Below are positions 20,560 to 29,583 of a stretch of 64,000 nucleotides of DNA, piece by piece (within the stretch, counting starts at the first letter, position 1; each line of letters opens with the position of its first letter). Where the stretch lies: the NCBI RefSeq assembly GCF_009755665.1, contig NZ_CP046622.1:1-64000 (forward strand), read 5' to 3'. The position numbers and the translations under genes were made by a program. The stretch is from Variovorax paradoxus (GTDB lineage: Bacteria; Pseudomonadota; Gammaproteobacteria; Burkholderiales; Burkholderiaceae_C). The notes under the pieces are model-generated. The model did not search any database. It was not told the DNA's origin and saw only the letters and a program-made list of their open reading frames with translations.

Positions 20560-20988
20560 ATGAAGCACGCAGTCTTTCACGCCACGGTGCTGGCCGGCCT
20601 GATGGCCGCCGCCGGCGCCGCCATGGCGCAAGCCACATCGATACCCGCACAGCCCGACCCGGCCGTGGGTGGCCAGGCCAGCACGCAAACGCCCTCCGGC
20701 GTGCCCAACCCGCCGCAGCGGCCCGATGCGAGCATGCCCAATTCGCGCGAAGCGGTGAAGGCCGAGGCCCGAGCCCACAACCGCAACAACATCAACAACC
20801 CGGTGCCCAAGGGCGAAGCCAGCACCACGGTGAATGCGCAGCCCAACGCCATGCCGCAACCCACGGGCGCGATGTCGCGCGCCGAGGTCAGCCAGCAGGC
20901 CCGCAAAACCAAGCCGCAGTTCGGCCAGAAGGGTGAAAGGCCCGATGTGCCGACCAACCCGACCGGGAAGACCGGCACGCCGCAATAA
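20560..20988 (+). CDS. Small exported Pro/Ala/Asn-rich protein, function unknown
   Basis: A 142-residue protein with a signal peptide (MKHAVFHATVLAGLMAAAGA, cleaved after AMA). The mature part is low in hydrophobic residues and rich in Pro, Ala, Asn and Gln, with no cysteine, and is probably disordered in the periplasm. The centre AEARAHNRNNINNPVPKGEA is its most distinctive segment. AAGGAACAACATC precedes the ATG. It is followed by a strong bidirectional terminator. No family is recognised; the composition is reminiscent of the small exported protein at 62669, but the two do not align. Confidence 0.7.
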   Translation: MKHAVFHATVLAGLMAAAGAAMAQATSIPAQPDPAVGGQASTQTPSGVPNPPQRPDASMPNSREAVKAEARAHNRNNINNPVPKGEASTTVNAQPNAMPQPTGAMSRAEVSQQARKTKPQFGQKGERPDVPTNPTGKTGTPQ

Positions 20989-21001
20989 GCGCCCGTGTAC
21001 G

Positions 21002-21041
21002 AAAAAAGGCCCGCCATGCACTGCTGCATGGCGGGCTTTTT
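21002..21041. terminator. Strong bidirectional intrinsic terminator
   Basis: A 12-base perfect stem GCCCGCCATGCA / TGCATGGCGGGC with loop CTGC, preceded by six A and followed by five T. It ends both the plus-strand small exported protein gene and the minus-strand Spy-like gene. Confidence 0.9.
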
Positions 21042-21081
21042 CATGCGTGCGCCTTGTCAGGCGCCTTCAGGCACGCGGGGC

Positions 21082-21660
21082 TCAGCTCTTGGCGGGTGCC
21101 GCGGTGTGGCCGGCGTCGCCATGGCCGTGATGACCGCGGTGGCCGCGATGTCCGTGCATGCCGGCATGCACCGTTTCCGCGTCGAAGGTCTTCTGCTGCT
21201 CGGGCGTCAGCGCGGCATAGAAGGTCTTCGTGGCTTCAGCGCGCTTGGCGAACCTTGCGCTGCGCTCGGCCTGGCGGGCCTGCATGCGCTCCAGCCGCTC
21301 GGGCGTGGTCAGCTTGGCAAATTCCGCGCGGTCCATGCGCTGCGGGCGGGCACCGGCCGGCGGCTGGGTGGCCGTCGTGAAGCTGGCCCATGCGCTTTCC
21401 TGCGCGGAGGTCAGCTTGAGCTTTTCCTTCAGCGCGGCCAGGCGTTTGGCGCGGTGCGCTTGCATGCGCTCCATGCGCTGCGCCGGGTCCATGCGCTTGT
21501 GCTGCACCTTGGGTGCCGCGCCGTCGGCCTGCGCAACGGCGGCGGACGGGGCGGCGGAGGTCGCGGGCGCAGCCGGGGCCTGTGCAAAGGCGCCCGAAGA
21601 GGCGAGGGCGGCCGAGCCGAGAAGGCTGGCCCAGACGATGCGTTGGCGAAGAGAGATCAT
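21082..21660 (-). CDS. Spy/CpxP-family LTxxQ periplasmic protein
   Basis: Predicted periplasmic chaperone-like protein of 192 residues with a signal peptide ending GAFAQ. Two family motifs are visible, LTSAQESAW and LTPEQQKTFD, separated by an arginine/methionine-rich helical region. The C-terminus is very histidine-rich (MHGHRGHRGHHGHGDAGH), suggesting metal binding. Spy and CpxP relatives respond to envelope stress and misfolded proteins or metals. I start at 21660 because the signal peptide begins there; the ATG at 21783 adds a 41-residue leader not seen in the family. Confidence 0.83.
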   Translation of the reverse strand: MISLRQRIVWASLLGSAALASSGAFAQAPAAPATSAAPSAAVAQADGAAPKVQHKRMDPAQRMERMQAHRAKRLAALKEKLKLTSAQESAWASFTTATQPPAGARPQRMDRAEFAKLTTPERLERMQARQAERSARFAKRAEATKTFYAALTPEQQKTFDAETVHAGMHGHRGHRGHHGHGDAGHTAAPAKS

Positions 21661-21807
21661 GAGAAGTGCTTCCTTTCGAAGAAGCCCGCCGCCAATGGGC
21701 AGCAGGTGAAGCGAAGTGTGGAAGACCTCTGTATCTCCCAGGTGAGCCGAAAGTGAGCGTGCGTAAAGAATCATGAACCGCACGGACCCCGCAGCTCCAG
21801 GCGTGAT

Positions 21808-22917
21808 TTATTTGGGCCTTGGGGGCTTCAATCCACGGTCGGGCGACTGCAGCTTGCCGGTGCGCATCTCGCCCACCGCCAGCGCCACCGCGCGCGCCAC
21901 GTTGCGCACCTCTTCCTGCACGTCTTCGTCGGCGTCCAGGGCGTCGTGGCTGGTGGCATAGGGCTCGTAGTAGCCGATGTAGCGGTCGAAGCGGGCCTGC
22001 GAGCCGGCATCGATGAGCCCCATCCAGTCGAGCCAGTCCGACAGGTTGCGGCGCACGCTCTCCACGCCGGCCACGTCGCCGTGCACCACCACGCCGTAGA
22101 CGCGGCCTTCGAGGTGCTTGGGATAGCCCCAGCCCTCGAGTTCGAGCGCCTTGGCTTCTTCGGGCTTCTTGCCGTGGGTGCTGGTGGGATCGGGATTGCC
22201 GCCGTCGGCGCACACCAGGCGATCGATCATGAGCTTCAGCGGGCTGGCCGACTGGTACCAGTGCGTGGGCGTGAACACGATCACGCCGTGCGCGGCCACC
22301 CAACGCTCGTAGATCTCGTTCATCCAGTCGCCGGTCTGGCGCATCGAGTGGTTGGGATAGCAGCTGCACGGCCAGTGGCACAGCGGCATGGCGGTGGAGA
22401 CACAGCCCTTGCACGGATGAATGTGGCGCCCGTAGTCGGAGGTGAGCAGGCTCAGGTCGAGCACATCGGCCTCGATGCCGCAGCCCTCGAGCACCTCGCG
22501 CGCGAGCTGCACCAGCCGCCAGGTCTTCGAAACTTCACCGGGGCAGGTGCCGTCGTTGCGCGGCGAGCCGTTGACCAGCAGCACGCGCGACCGCGTCTGC
22601 GGGCTGCGCCAAGCCGTCTGGGCCGCATCGATGCGCGCCTTGGCTTCTAGCCAGTCGACGGACAGGTCGTAGTCCGGGTCGGCATAGCCGGGGCCGGCCT
22701 TGCGGGTGAGGGGCGCCTTGCGGCCCTCCTGGTAGGCCTCCCACGCAACCAGTTCGATGCGCTGCAGTGCTTCCTTTTCGGCTTCGAAGGCCGGGTCGCG
22801 AAACGGCTGCATGAAGCGCTCGTGGAACTGCTCGCGCTTCAGTGTCTCGGGTGCCTGGCCCTTGCGGACTTGGGGAGTTTTGGTCGCGGTTGTCGGAGGG
22901 GGCGTGCTGGAGGGCAT
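21808..22917 (-). CDS. Flavodoxin-fold NAD(P)H:FMN oxidoreductase-like protein
   Basis: A 369-residue predicted flavoprotein. After a charged N-terminal extension of about 110 residues it has the NADPH-dependent FMN reductase fold: VLLVNGSPRNDGTC binding phosphate and VIVFTPTHWYQSASPLKLMIDR at the flavin edge. A cysteine cluster, HPCKGCVSTAMPLCHWPCSC, sits in the loop where iron-sulfur flavoproteins bind a cluster, so it may carry Fe-S. The likely role is reduction of quinones, azo compounds or other electrophiles in the cytoplasm. It lies 77 bases downstream of the pirin gene on the same strand. Confidence 0.8.
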   Translation of the reverse strand: MPSSTPPPTTATKTPQVRKGQAPETLKREQFHERFMQPFRDPAFEAEKEALQRIELVAWEAYQEGRKAPLTRKAGPGYADPDYDLSVDWLEAKARIDAAQTAWRSPQTRSRVLLVNGSPRNDGTCPGEVSKTWRLVQLAREVLEGCGIEADVLDLSLLTSDYGRHIHPCKGCVSTAMPLCHWPCSCYPNHSMRQTGDWMNEIYERWVAAHGVIVFTPTHWYQSASPLKLMIDRLVCADGGNPDPTSTHGKKPEEAKALELEGWGYPKHLEGRVYGVVVHGDVAGVESVRRNLSDWLDWMGLIDAGSQARFDRYIGYYEPYATSHDALDADEDVQEEVRNVARAVALAVGEMRTGKLQSPDRGLKPPRPK

Positions 22918-22994
22918 GACTCCAATCTATGCCGAGCCCCCGTGCCTGTGACCTGCGGACGGTGCCGATTTTCGGTAGGCCTGCGACTACACCG

Positions 22995-23879
22995 TTATCC
23001 GAATTTGCCGTTCTGAAAATCGTGCACGGCCTCTTTCACCTGCTCCTGCGTGTTCATCACGAAGGGGCCGTATTGCGCAATGGGCTCGTTCAGCGGCTTG
23101 CCGGCAATCAGCAGCACGCGCGCGGGGCTGTGGTTGGTGGCGCCCGCGCGCAGCACCACGCCGTCGCTGCCCGGGTCGTTCGCCAGAATGGCCATGCGGC
23201 GCGTCGGCACCTCGCTGCCGGCAATCCACACCGACTCGCGGTACACGTACACCAGCGCGTTGTGGTCGTCAGGCAGAGGCTGGGCAAACTCCGCGCCCGG
23301 CGGCAGGCTGAGGTCGAGGTACAGCGGCTCGGTGTGCTCGCGCCGCACCGCGCCTTCGATGCCGTGGCTTTCGCCCGCGATCACGCGCACGTGCACGCCC
23401 GCGGCGGTGGTGTATTCAGGAATTTCCTCGCTCTGGATGTCGCGATACCAGGGCTCGCGCATCTTGTCCCTGGCCGGCAGGTTGAGCCAGAGCTGAAAGC
23501 CCTCCATCAGGCCTTCTTCCTGCTCGGGCAGCTCGCTGTGCACCAACCCGCGGCCGGCCGTCATCCACTGTACGCCGCCGTTTTGCAGCAGCCCCTCGTG
23601 GCCCGCGCTGTCGCGGTGGCGCATGCGGCCCGCGATCATGTAGGTCACGGTTTCGAAGCCCCGGTGCGGATGGCTGGGAAAGCCGCCGATGTAGTCGCCC
23701 GGGTTGTCGCTGCCGAAGGCGTCGAGCATCAGGTAGGGGTCGAGCCGCTTCTGCAGCGGCTGCTGCAGCACGCGAGTGAGTTTGACGCCGTCGCCATCGC
23801 TGGTGGAAACACCGGCCACGATGTGGTCGATGCCGCGCGGCGTGGCCACGGGATCGGTGGGGTGGTTTGCGTTCTTCAT
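22995..23879 (-). CDS. Pirin family protein
   Basis: Predicted bicupin of 294 residues. The N-terminal cupin holds the metal-ligand pattern of pirins: FPSHPHRGFETVTYMIAG, then QWMTAGRGLVHSE. The C-terminal half has the weaker second cupin (LVYVYRESVWIAG) and the FVMNTQEQVKEAVHDFQNGK ending seen in the family. Bacterial pirins include quercetin dioxygenases and regulators of central metabolism; the activity here is unproven. The gene starts 66 bases after the GNAT gene and 77 bases before the flavoprotein, all minus strand. Confidence 0.92.
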   Translation of the reverse strand: MKNANHPTDPVATPRGIDHIVAGVSTSDGDGVKLTRVLQQPLQKRLDPYLMLDAFGSDNPGDYIGGFPSHPHRGFETVTYMIAGRMRHRDSAGHEGLLQNGGVQWMTAGRGLVHSELPEQEEGLMEGFQLWLNLPARDKMREPWYRDIQSEEIPEYTTAAGVHVRVIAGESHGIEGAVRREHTEPLYLDLSLPPGAEFAQPLPDDHNALVYVYRESVWIAGSEVPTRRMAILANDPGSDGVVLRAGATNHSPARVLLIAGKPLNEPIAQYGPFVMNTQEQVKEAVHDFQNGKFG

Positions 23880-23945
23880 GCGGCCATGGTGGCACTAACG
23901 ACCCGACCGCGCCACCCGTGGGGGTGCCGGTTTCAGGCTACGAAA

Positions 23946-24725
23946 TCAGCGCGGCCACTGCTGCCGCTGCCAGTAGCGGTACTGCCAGTGCGTGGAAAAA
24001 CCGGCGCGCCGGTAGAGCGCATGGGCCGGCATGTTGTGCGCATCGACCTGCAGGAACACGCGTTCGAAGCCGCGTTCGAGCGCGGCCTGCGCCAGCCCGG
24101 CCAGCACGCGCCCGGCCAGGCCCCGGCCGCGCTGCGACTGCTCAGTGCGCATGCCATGGACGCTGGCCCATCCGTGGCCAAAGGCCATGGCGCCGGCCGC
24201 GACGGTGCGGCGCCCTTCGCGCACGCTGGCATAGAGCGAACCCTTGGCGCGGGACAGCGCCCGCACGCGGTGCGCGCCGTCCACGGGATCGAAGCCTTCG
24301 CCCAGGAACAGCGTGGCCCAGGCGTCGTCGGGTGCGGCATCGACGTCGGCCAACCCCGCGTCGGCGGCGGCCACTTGCCGCATGCGCCTTGCGGAGCCGA
24401 TCTGCACGCAGGTGGGCGAATCGCCCACGTAATGCCGCTGCTCCAGTTCGGCCCGCAGCGGGTCGAAGCAGGCCGTGTCGGCCAGGCGGAACGCGGGCAC
24501 GAACTGGTGGCTGTCGTAGCGGGCCTCGATACGGTCGAGCGTGCTGTCGCTCACGGCGCCGCGGTGCAGCGGAACCGCCGATCTCGCGCGCTTGACGGTG
24601 CCGTCGTCGAAGGGCAAGAGCCAGCCGTCGAGCTCTTCGACCGCAAGGGGCGACACGGCGGCGACGGTGGCGCGCTCGATGGCTTCGATGTCGGCAATTT
24701 CCACAAATCCGTCCGTCTCGCTCAT
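23946..24725 (-). CDS. GNAT-family N-acetyltransferase
   Basis: A 259-residue acetyltransferase with the GNAT fold in its C-terminal half. The acetyl-CoA loop appears as RTEQSQRGRGLAGRVLAGLA and the closing motif as NMPAHALYRRAGF. The N-terminal half is divergent and may be a second, degenerate GNAT domain, as in two-domain family members. Its ATG overlaps the stop of the GT51 transglycosylase gene in an ATGA junction, so it is translated with the exosortase cluster. The substrate is unknown. A longer in-frame ORF from 24824 is rejected because it runs inside the upstream gene. Confidence 0.83.
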   Translation of the reverse strand: MSETDGFVEIADIEAIERATVAAVSPLAVEELDGWLLPFDDGTVKRARSAVPLHRGAVSDSTLDRIEARYDSHQFVPAFRLADTACFDPLRAELEQRHYVGDSPTCVQIGSARRMRQVAAADAGLADVDAAPDDAWATLFLGEGFDPVDGAHRVRALSRAKGSLYASVREGRRTVAAGAMAFGHGWASVHGMRTEQSQRGRGLAGRVLAGLAQAALERGFERVFLQVDAHNMPAHALYRRAGFSTHWQYRYWQRQQWPR

Positions 24726-25990
24726 GGGGCCGCCTCCGGCGCGGCGAACTTGGCGGCCGCAACGCTCTTGAGCAGCGATTCGCGCTGGATGCGGCTGATG
24801 CCGCGCACGCCTTCGGCCACCCATTTGGTTCGGTCAGGATCGATGCGGCCGTCGCGCCGCCATTGTTCGAGCACCGCGTTCGGCTTGTGCAGCATGGCCG
24901 CGAGCCAGACGGCCTGCGCGGGCTCCAGGTTGCGTGCCGGGCGCTTGAAGTAGCGCCGCGCGGCAGCTTCGGCGCCGCACAGGTTGCCGCCCCAAGGGGC
25001 GTTGTCGAGGTACAGCTGCAGGATGCGCGCCTTGCCCAGGGTCTGTTCCATTTCGACCGCATAGAGCAGTTCGCGCAGCTTGCGTTCTGCCGTCCGGTCG
25101 CTGCCGGTGACCAACAGCTTGGCCAGCTGCTGCGTGAGCGTGCTGCCGCCACGCTTGGTCTGGCCGTCCTTCTGGTTGTTGTCGAGCGAGGCGACGATTT
25201 CCGCCAGGTCGTAGCCGGCATGGGTGAAAAAGCGCTGGTCTTCGGCCGCAATGACGGAGCGCGCCAGCCAGCTGTCGTTGGCCAGCTTCGACGGCGCGCC
25301 GCAGCCGGTGCGTGCGCCGAGCATGGCTTCGGTGCCCAGCCCTTCGACGGTGAACTGGCTGACTACGGGAACGACTGCGAACGTGCCCTCAGGCAATGCG
25401 ACCTGCCCGCGAAGCGCCAGCGTGCCGCCGATGCGCGCGCGCTGCAGTTCGGGCAGGTTGGGTGCAAGCACCGCGTACCAGCGGGAAATGGGCGCATCCT
25501 TGATGTCGGCGCTGAGCAGCAGGTTCTTGGGCGTGAGGCGGCCTTCCCAGTGGCCGTGGATCACGGCCGACGCGTCGGCGCTACCGGGTGTGGCCTCGAG
25601 GATGCCCGTCAGGGTGTTGCCGTCGCGCTTGACAGTGGCAAGCAGGCCTTCGACCCGGATCGGCTGCGTGCCGAGCGCCGGAACCTCGACCGTGCAGGGA
25701 GCGCAGCGCAGTTCGAGCGCGCCGGCCGCATTCTTCCAGGCGAAGTGCACAGTGCCGAAGCGGGTGTCGAGCGCGTGGCCGTCGAGGTGCGGCGCTAGCC
25801 ACGGAGAAGTGGCCAGGCGCACCGCCGTGGGCACGCCGACTTCGAAACTCAGCGGGCCGGCCATGACCGTGCTGCGCCATTCGCCCGGTGCGGGCGCGAG
25901 GGCGAACTTCACTATCAGGAAGATAGCTATCGCTGCAGTGACTACAAGGGCCAACAGCCCGTAAATCGCAGATCTCAGGGTCTTGTTCAC
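24722..25990 (-). CDS. Monofunctional GT51 peptidoglycan transglycosylase with N-terminal extension
   Basis: Predicted glycosyltransferase that polymerises lipid II. The 422 residues contain one N-terminal membrane helix (about 10-30), a 190-residue beta-rich domain, and the GT51 domain from about residue 240. Catalytic-domain motifs are AAEDQRFFTHAGYD, RGGSTLTQQLAKLL and LQLYLDNAPWGGN, with the usual ED, GGSTLTQQ and YLDN cores. Monofunctional MtgA is only about 230-250 residues, so the added domain is unusual. I start at the GTG 25990, eight bases after the previous stop, because it is followed directly by the membrane helix. It is co-transcribed with the exosortase genes. Confidence 0.83.
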   Translation of the reverse strand: MNKTLRSAIYGLLALVVTAAIAIFLIVKFALAPAPGEWRSTVMAGPLSFEVGVPTAVRLATSPWLAPHLDGHALDTRFGTVHFAWKNAAGALELRCAPCTVEVPALGTQPIRVEGLLATVKRDGNTLTGILEATPGSADASAVIHGHWEGRLTPKNLLLSADIKDAPISRWYAVLAPNLPELQRARIGGTLALRGQVALPEGTFAVVPVVSQFTVEGLGTEAMLGARTGCGAPSKLANDSWLARSVIAAEDQRFFTHAGYDLAEIVASLDNNQKDGQTKRGGSTLTQQLAKLLVTGSDRTAERKLRELLYAVEMEQTLGKARILQLYLDNAPWGGNLCGAEAAARRYFKRPARNLEPAQAVWLAAMLHKPNAVLEQWRRDGRIDPDRTKWVAEGVRGISRIQRESLLKSVAAAKFAAPEAAP

Positions 25991-25997
25991 ACAACTC

Positions 25998-26567
25998 TCA
26001 CAAGGGTCTCGCCACCGTGACGGCTTGCCACGGACCGGTCGACTGCCCGCTGGCCGCCGCCCAGTACCAAGCTGAAGTGTCGGTGAAAGCAGTGCCTTCG
26101 GCATCGACGATGCGCTCACAAACGCGGAACTTTTGCAAGCCGTGCATTTGCGCAACAAAACAGCGCCACAAGCGCTCCTGCGCATCGCGTTCCAGCCGCG
26201 CCTGCTCGATGCGATAGCCGAGTGCGCGGTAGCAGTCGGCAGCGGGATGAAGCATGCGCGTTGGCGTGTTCACCGCGCGCATCACGATCATCTGCGTGCC
26301 ATCGGTCATGCGGCCGATGGCGCCCGGAAAGCGGTCGGCAAAGCGCTGCTCGACGTCGCCCAGCGCCATCGGCCGCAGCGGAACGCCGTCCCATTCGCGC
26401 GGCCACTCATGCGATGCCGCGGCCGCCAGGTGTTCTTGCGGCGCGCGCAGCGCGGCGGCTGTAGACCACAGCAGGCACAGCAGCATCGCGAGCGCAAAGC
26501 CCGTCTTGTGGCCGATGCGGTTGATGAAGTGATTGGCGAAAAAGCTTTCAAAGAACCGTGTCGACAT
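25998..26567 (-). CDS. EpsI-like exosortase-associated protein
   Basis: A 189-residue protein with one N-terminal membrane helix (GFALAMLLCLLWSTAAALRA) and a periplasmic domain with the pattern of the EpsI/DUF3485 family: VMRAVNTPTRMLHPAADCYRALG, then FVAQMHGLQKFRVCERIVD. In related systems EpsI is fused to or encoded directly after exosortase. Its ATG lies 20 bases inside the end of the exosortase gene, so translation is coupled. The role is uncertain; it probably supports sorting or processing of the target protein. The stop TGA is followed after seven bases by the GT51 GTG. Confidence 0.72.
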   Translation of the reverse strand: MSTRFFESFFANHFINRIGHKTGFALAMLLCLLWSTAAALRAPQEHLAAAASHEWPREWDGVPLRPMALGDVEQRFADRFPGAIGRMTDGTQMIVMRAVNTPTRMLHPAADCYRALGYRIEQARLERDAQERLWRCFVAQMHGLQKFRVCERIVDAEGTAFTDTSAWYWAAASGQSTGPWQAVTVARPL

Positions 26568-27477
26568 GGCGGCCTCCCTGCGTGGTGATCATTCCGGGAA
26601 TCGGCTGGTCGGCAAGTCCGGCAGAAGTGCGTTCCGGCACCATGAGGCGGGCGACGCCGCCGCACACAGCGGCCAAAACCACCAGGCCGAGCATGTTGTG
26701 CGCCCAGGGCGCCAGCGGCTGCCCCGCGCCTTCGAAGGCAATCAGCACGCTGTTGCGCACGATGTTGCCGCCCAGCACCAGCAGGCCGACCACCGGCAGC
26801 CGGCGCAAAAAGCCGCGGTCGCTCTGCCGCGCCCAGAGCGCCACCGCGCAGGCCGTGAAGTAGCCGAGCCACACCATCTGCACGCCGGAGCACGGTGCAT
26901 CCACGATGACCAGCCGCCCGTCGACCACGAGGCTGCTGCCCTCGCGCGCCACGCTGAAGCCCGGGGCCAGCAGCCAGCGGCTCGCCTCGGCCGTGACCAC
27001 GCGCAGCGGATAGCCGGCATAGAACTGCAGCGACGACAAAAGGGGCAAGGCCAGCACCGCCAGCCCCGCGACCGGCAGCGCGGCCACGCGGCGCGGAAGA
27101 AAGGCCAGCAACCCGCACGCCAGCGCCAGCACCGCCATCAGGCTTGCCGCGAGCGGCGGCAAGGCGGGCAGGGCGCCGGCGCCGGTGCGCAGCAGCGTGG
27201 CCACCAAGGTGCCGGCGGCTGCCAGGGCCAGCCAGCCCAGCCGCGGCGCGGCGCGCAGCTCGCGCCGCCATTGCCATGCCAGCGCCGCCAGGGCGGCCAA
27301 TGCCAGCAGGCCCAGCGGATCGTCGGAGCCGTCGCGCATGCGCCGGACCATCCAGGCCCAGGTCGGCGCGAGCGCCGCGAATTGCAGCGCCAGCCAGAAG
27401 GCGGCCGGGGCGCGATCGATTTGAATGCCCCAATCCACGACGCGCGGGTGGCGGTGGGCAAGTGCGGCCAATGACAT
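26548..27477 (-). CDS. Exosortase (single-target type, possibly XrtQ)
   Basis: Integral-membrane cysteine protease/transpeptidase of 309 residues with eight or so helices. The conserved catalytic triad is in place: C196 in VDAPCSGVQM, R241 in GNIVRNSVL and H260 in APWAHNMLGLV. Exosortases cleave or transfer proteins bearing a C-terminal PEP-CTERM tail. Here only one tailed protein lies next to it, the upstream VIT/vWA protein (27502-29583), so this is likely a dedicated pair. I think it belongs to the XrtQ subfamily but cannot confirm that. Start MSLAALAHRH follows a GAAAAAGAAATG region 24 bases after the target gene. Confidence 0.85.
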   Translation of the reverse strand: MSLAALAHRHPRVVDWGIQIDRAPAAFWLALQFAALAPTWAWMVRRMRDGSDDPLGLLALAALAALAWQWRRELRAAPRLGWLALAAAGTLVATLLRTGAGALPALPPLAASLMAVLALACGLLAFLPRRVAALPVAGLAVLALPLLSSLQFYAGYPLRVVTAEASRWLLAPGFSVAREGSSLVVDGRLVIVDAPCSGVQMVWLGYFTACAVALWARQSDRGFLRRLPVVGLLVLGGNIVRNSVLIAFEGAGQPLAPWAHNMLGLVVLAAVCGGVARLMVPERTSAGLADQPIPGMITTQGGRHVDTVL

Positions 27478-27501
27478 TTCTTTTTCCCCTTTCTGCCGCG
27501 C

Positions 27502-29583
27502 TCAGGCCGTGAAGCGGCGCGGATCGTTGCGGCGCGCACGGCGGCGCAGCATGGCAAGCATCGACAGCACGACGGCAATGGCGCCCAGGGTTTCGGGTTC
27601 GGGTGTGCTCGGCACTTCGGCGCCGAGTGCGAGTTCGCTCACGCCTTGGGGCAGGGGGAGCGGCTGGTTCACGTCCACGCTGTTCTGCGGCGCAACGTTG
27701 CGCACCACCTTGTCGACCGCGATGAAGCTGGTGTACTGTGTCAGCAGGCTGTACTTCAGTCCAAGCTCGGTGATGCGCTCCTTGAAGGCGGCACCGCCCT
27801 CGAGTGTTTCCTGGTCGCTCAGGCTCTGGATGCGGTGCCGCGCCCACAGCGTGCGCAGCGCGGCCGTGTCCTGGCGCAGCTGCGGGTCGATGCGCAGTTC
27901 CTGGCGGTAAGGGCCGCTGGCGCCCTGGCCTTCAACAATCACGCGGCCACGGGCCTTGCCTTCGGCATCGGCGCGCCACTTGCCGAACACGGTCACCGGG
28001 CGTTCGCCCAGCACGTCGGGCAGCGCTTGCGGCTCCACGTCGTACACGTCGAGGCCGCCGAAAGTCACCTTCACATTGGTGAGCACCGGCGACTCCACCA
28101 TGCGGCGGAAGCGCGCGGCCTGCTCCGGCGCCTGGATCGGATCGGTGATGATGAAGGGCTCGCCCATGCCGGCGCGTGCAATGCCTTCCATCAGGCTGCG
28201 GTTCACCGACGAGCCGATGCCGAAGGCGAACACGTTGGCCTTCGAAAGGTTCTTGCGCACCAGCTCGAAGGCCTCGCGCTCCACGGTCACGTAGCCGTCC
28301 GTCACCAGCACCACGGTGCGCGACACGTTCTCTTCCTTCGGTTCGGCGTAGACACGCTTGAGCGCCGGAATCAGCTCGGTGCTGCCGCTGCCGCTGTAGT
28401 TCTGGATGGTGGCCAGCGCCTGCTCGATGTTGGCGCGCGTGGCCGGCACCGACTTGGGCGAGAGCATCTTGTTGCTGCCCGAGAACAGCAGCACGTTGAA
28501 GGTATCGCTCGGGCGCAGCCCGCCGATCAGCCGCTCGAGCACCGTCTTGGCGGTGTCCAGCGGAAAGCCGTGCATCGAACCCGAGATGTCGACCACGAAG
28601 ATGTAGTCGCGCGGCGAAATGGCGCTGGCGGCTACAGCCTTGGGCGGCTCGACCATCGCGAGGAAGAAGTTTTCTGCGCTTCCGTCGGCGTTCTGCCCCT
28701 GGCCCTTGTAGAGCATCAGCCCCGATTCGATCTTTTCGCCCGCAAGGCGATAGTCGAGCACGAAGTCGCGGTTGTCCGCGGGCCGGCCATCGGCTGCGAG
28801 TGCCACGTCGGCGTGCCGGTCTTCATCGCTCTTCTTCACCTCGATGGTGTGCGACGACGAGCGCACTTCTTTCAGGCCCATCGGCGTGTCGATGCTGGCC
28901 TTGAGCGTGAAGCGGGTGGTGGGCGCCACGCCCGCGCGCAACGTGGGCTGCGCCACCCATTGGGCCTGCGCATTCTCCGACTGCGGGCTGTTGTAGCGCG
29001 GGCCCACCACGGTGGGAAACACGAAGGCATAGTTGCCCGACTGCGGCATCAGCAGTTCGGTGTAGCGCAGTTCCACCTTCACGTCGTCGCCGGGCAGGAT
29101 GTTGGCGACGTTCATCTGGAACACATTGGGCAGGTGCTGCTCGAGCAGCGCGGCGGTCTTGCCTTCCTTCTTGGCGGTGTCGTATTCGATCTGCGCCTGC
29201 TGCTTCTCGCGGATCTGCGCGGTGATCAGCCGGTCGGCCAGGCGCACGTTCAGGCCGCTCACCGCGGCCTTGGTCGATCCCGGAAAAACATACTTGGCTT
29301 CGATCGCGCGCTGGCCCTCGTTGCGGTAGGTCTGCGTCACGGTCACGTCGGCGATGACGCCCGAGATCTTCACCGACACCTCTGTGCCCTTGAGCGGCAG
29401 GCGGTCGACGGAGGGGTCGTCGCTCTTCACGAAGAAATACGGGCTCTCGGTCTTCAGCCGCGGGCCGGGTGCTTCCTGGGCATGCACCGGGTGCACGCTG
29501 AGCGCGACGAAGCCAGCGGCGGCCAGGCTCACGGTGGCGAGCCAGAGCCAGCGGCCGGGGCGGGTGGAGATTTGGGCGTCCAT
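27502..29583 (-). CDS. VIT and vWA domain protein with PEP-CTERM-like sorting tail
   Basis: Exported surface protein of 693 residues, the probable exosortase substrate. It has a signal peptide (hydrophobic LWLATVSLAAAGFVALSV, ending VHAQ), a VIT domain (about 45-190, with EGKTAALLEQHLPNVFQMNV), and a von Willebrand A domain with the metal site D332-I-S-G-S. The last 37 residues form a sorting signal: PEPE (661-664), a hydrophobic stretch and the basic cluster RRRARR. Proteins with this architecture resemble inter-alpha-trypsin inhibitor heavy chains and may bind matrix or partner proteins. The start ATG at 29583 lacks a clear ribosome site. Confidence 0.88.
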   Translation of the reverse strand: MDAQISTRPGRWLWLATVSLAAAGFVALSVHPVHAQEAPGPRLKTESPYFFVKSDDPSVDRLPLKGTEVSVKISGVIADVTVTQTYRNEGQRAIEAKYVFPGSTKAAVSGLNVRLADRLITAQIREKQQAQIEYDTAKKEGKTAALLEQHLPNVFQMNVANILPGDDVKVELRYTELLMPQSGNYAFVFPTVVGPRYNSPQSENAQAQWVAQPTLRAGVAPTTRFTLKASIDTPMGLKEVRSSSHTIEVKKSDEDRHADVALAADGRPADNRDFVLDYRLAGEKIESGLMLYKGQGQNADGSAENFFLAMVEPPKAVAASAISPRDYIFVVDISGSMHGFPLDTAKTVLERLIGGLRPSDTFNVLLFSGSNKMLSPKSVPATRANIEQALATIQNYSGSGSTELIPALKRVYAEPKEENVSRTVVLVTDGYVTVEREAFELVRKNLSKANVFAFGIGSSVNRSLMEGIARAGMGEPFIITDPIQAPEQAARFRRMVESPVLTNVKVTFGGLDVYDVEPQALPDVLGERPVTVFGKWRADAEGKARGRVIVEGQGASGPYRQELRIDPQLRQDTAALRTLWARHRIQSLSDQETLEGGAAFKERITELGLKYSLLTQYTSFIAVDKVVRNVAPQNSVDVNQPLPLPQGVSELALGAEVPSTPEPETLGAIAVVLSMLAMLRRRARRNDPRRFTA

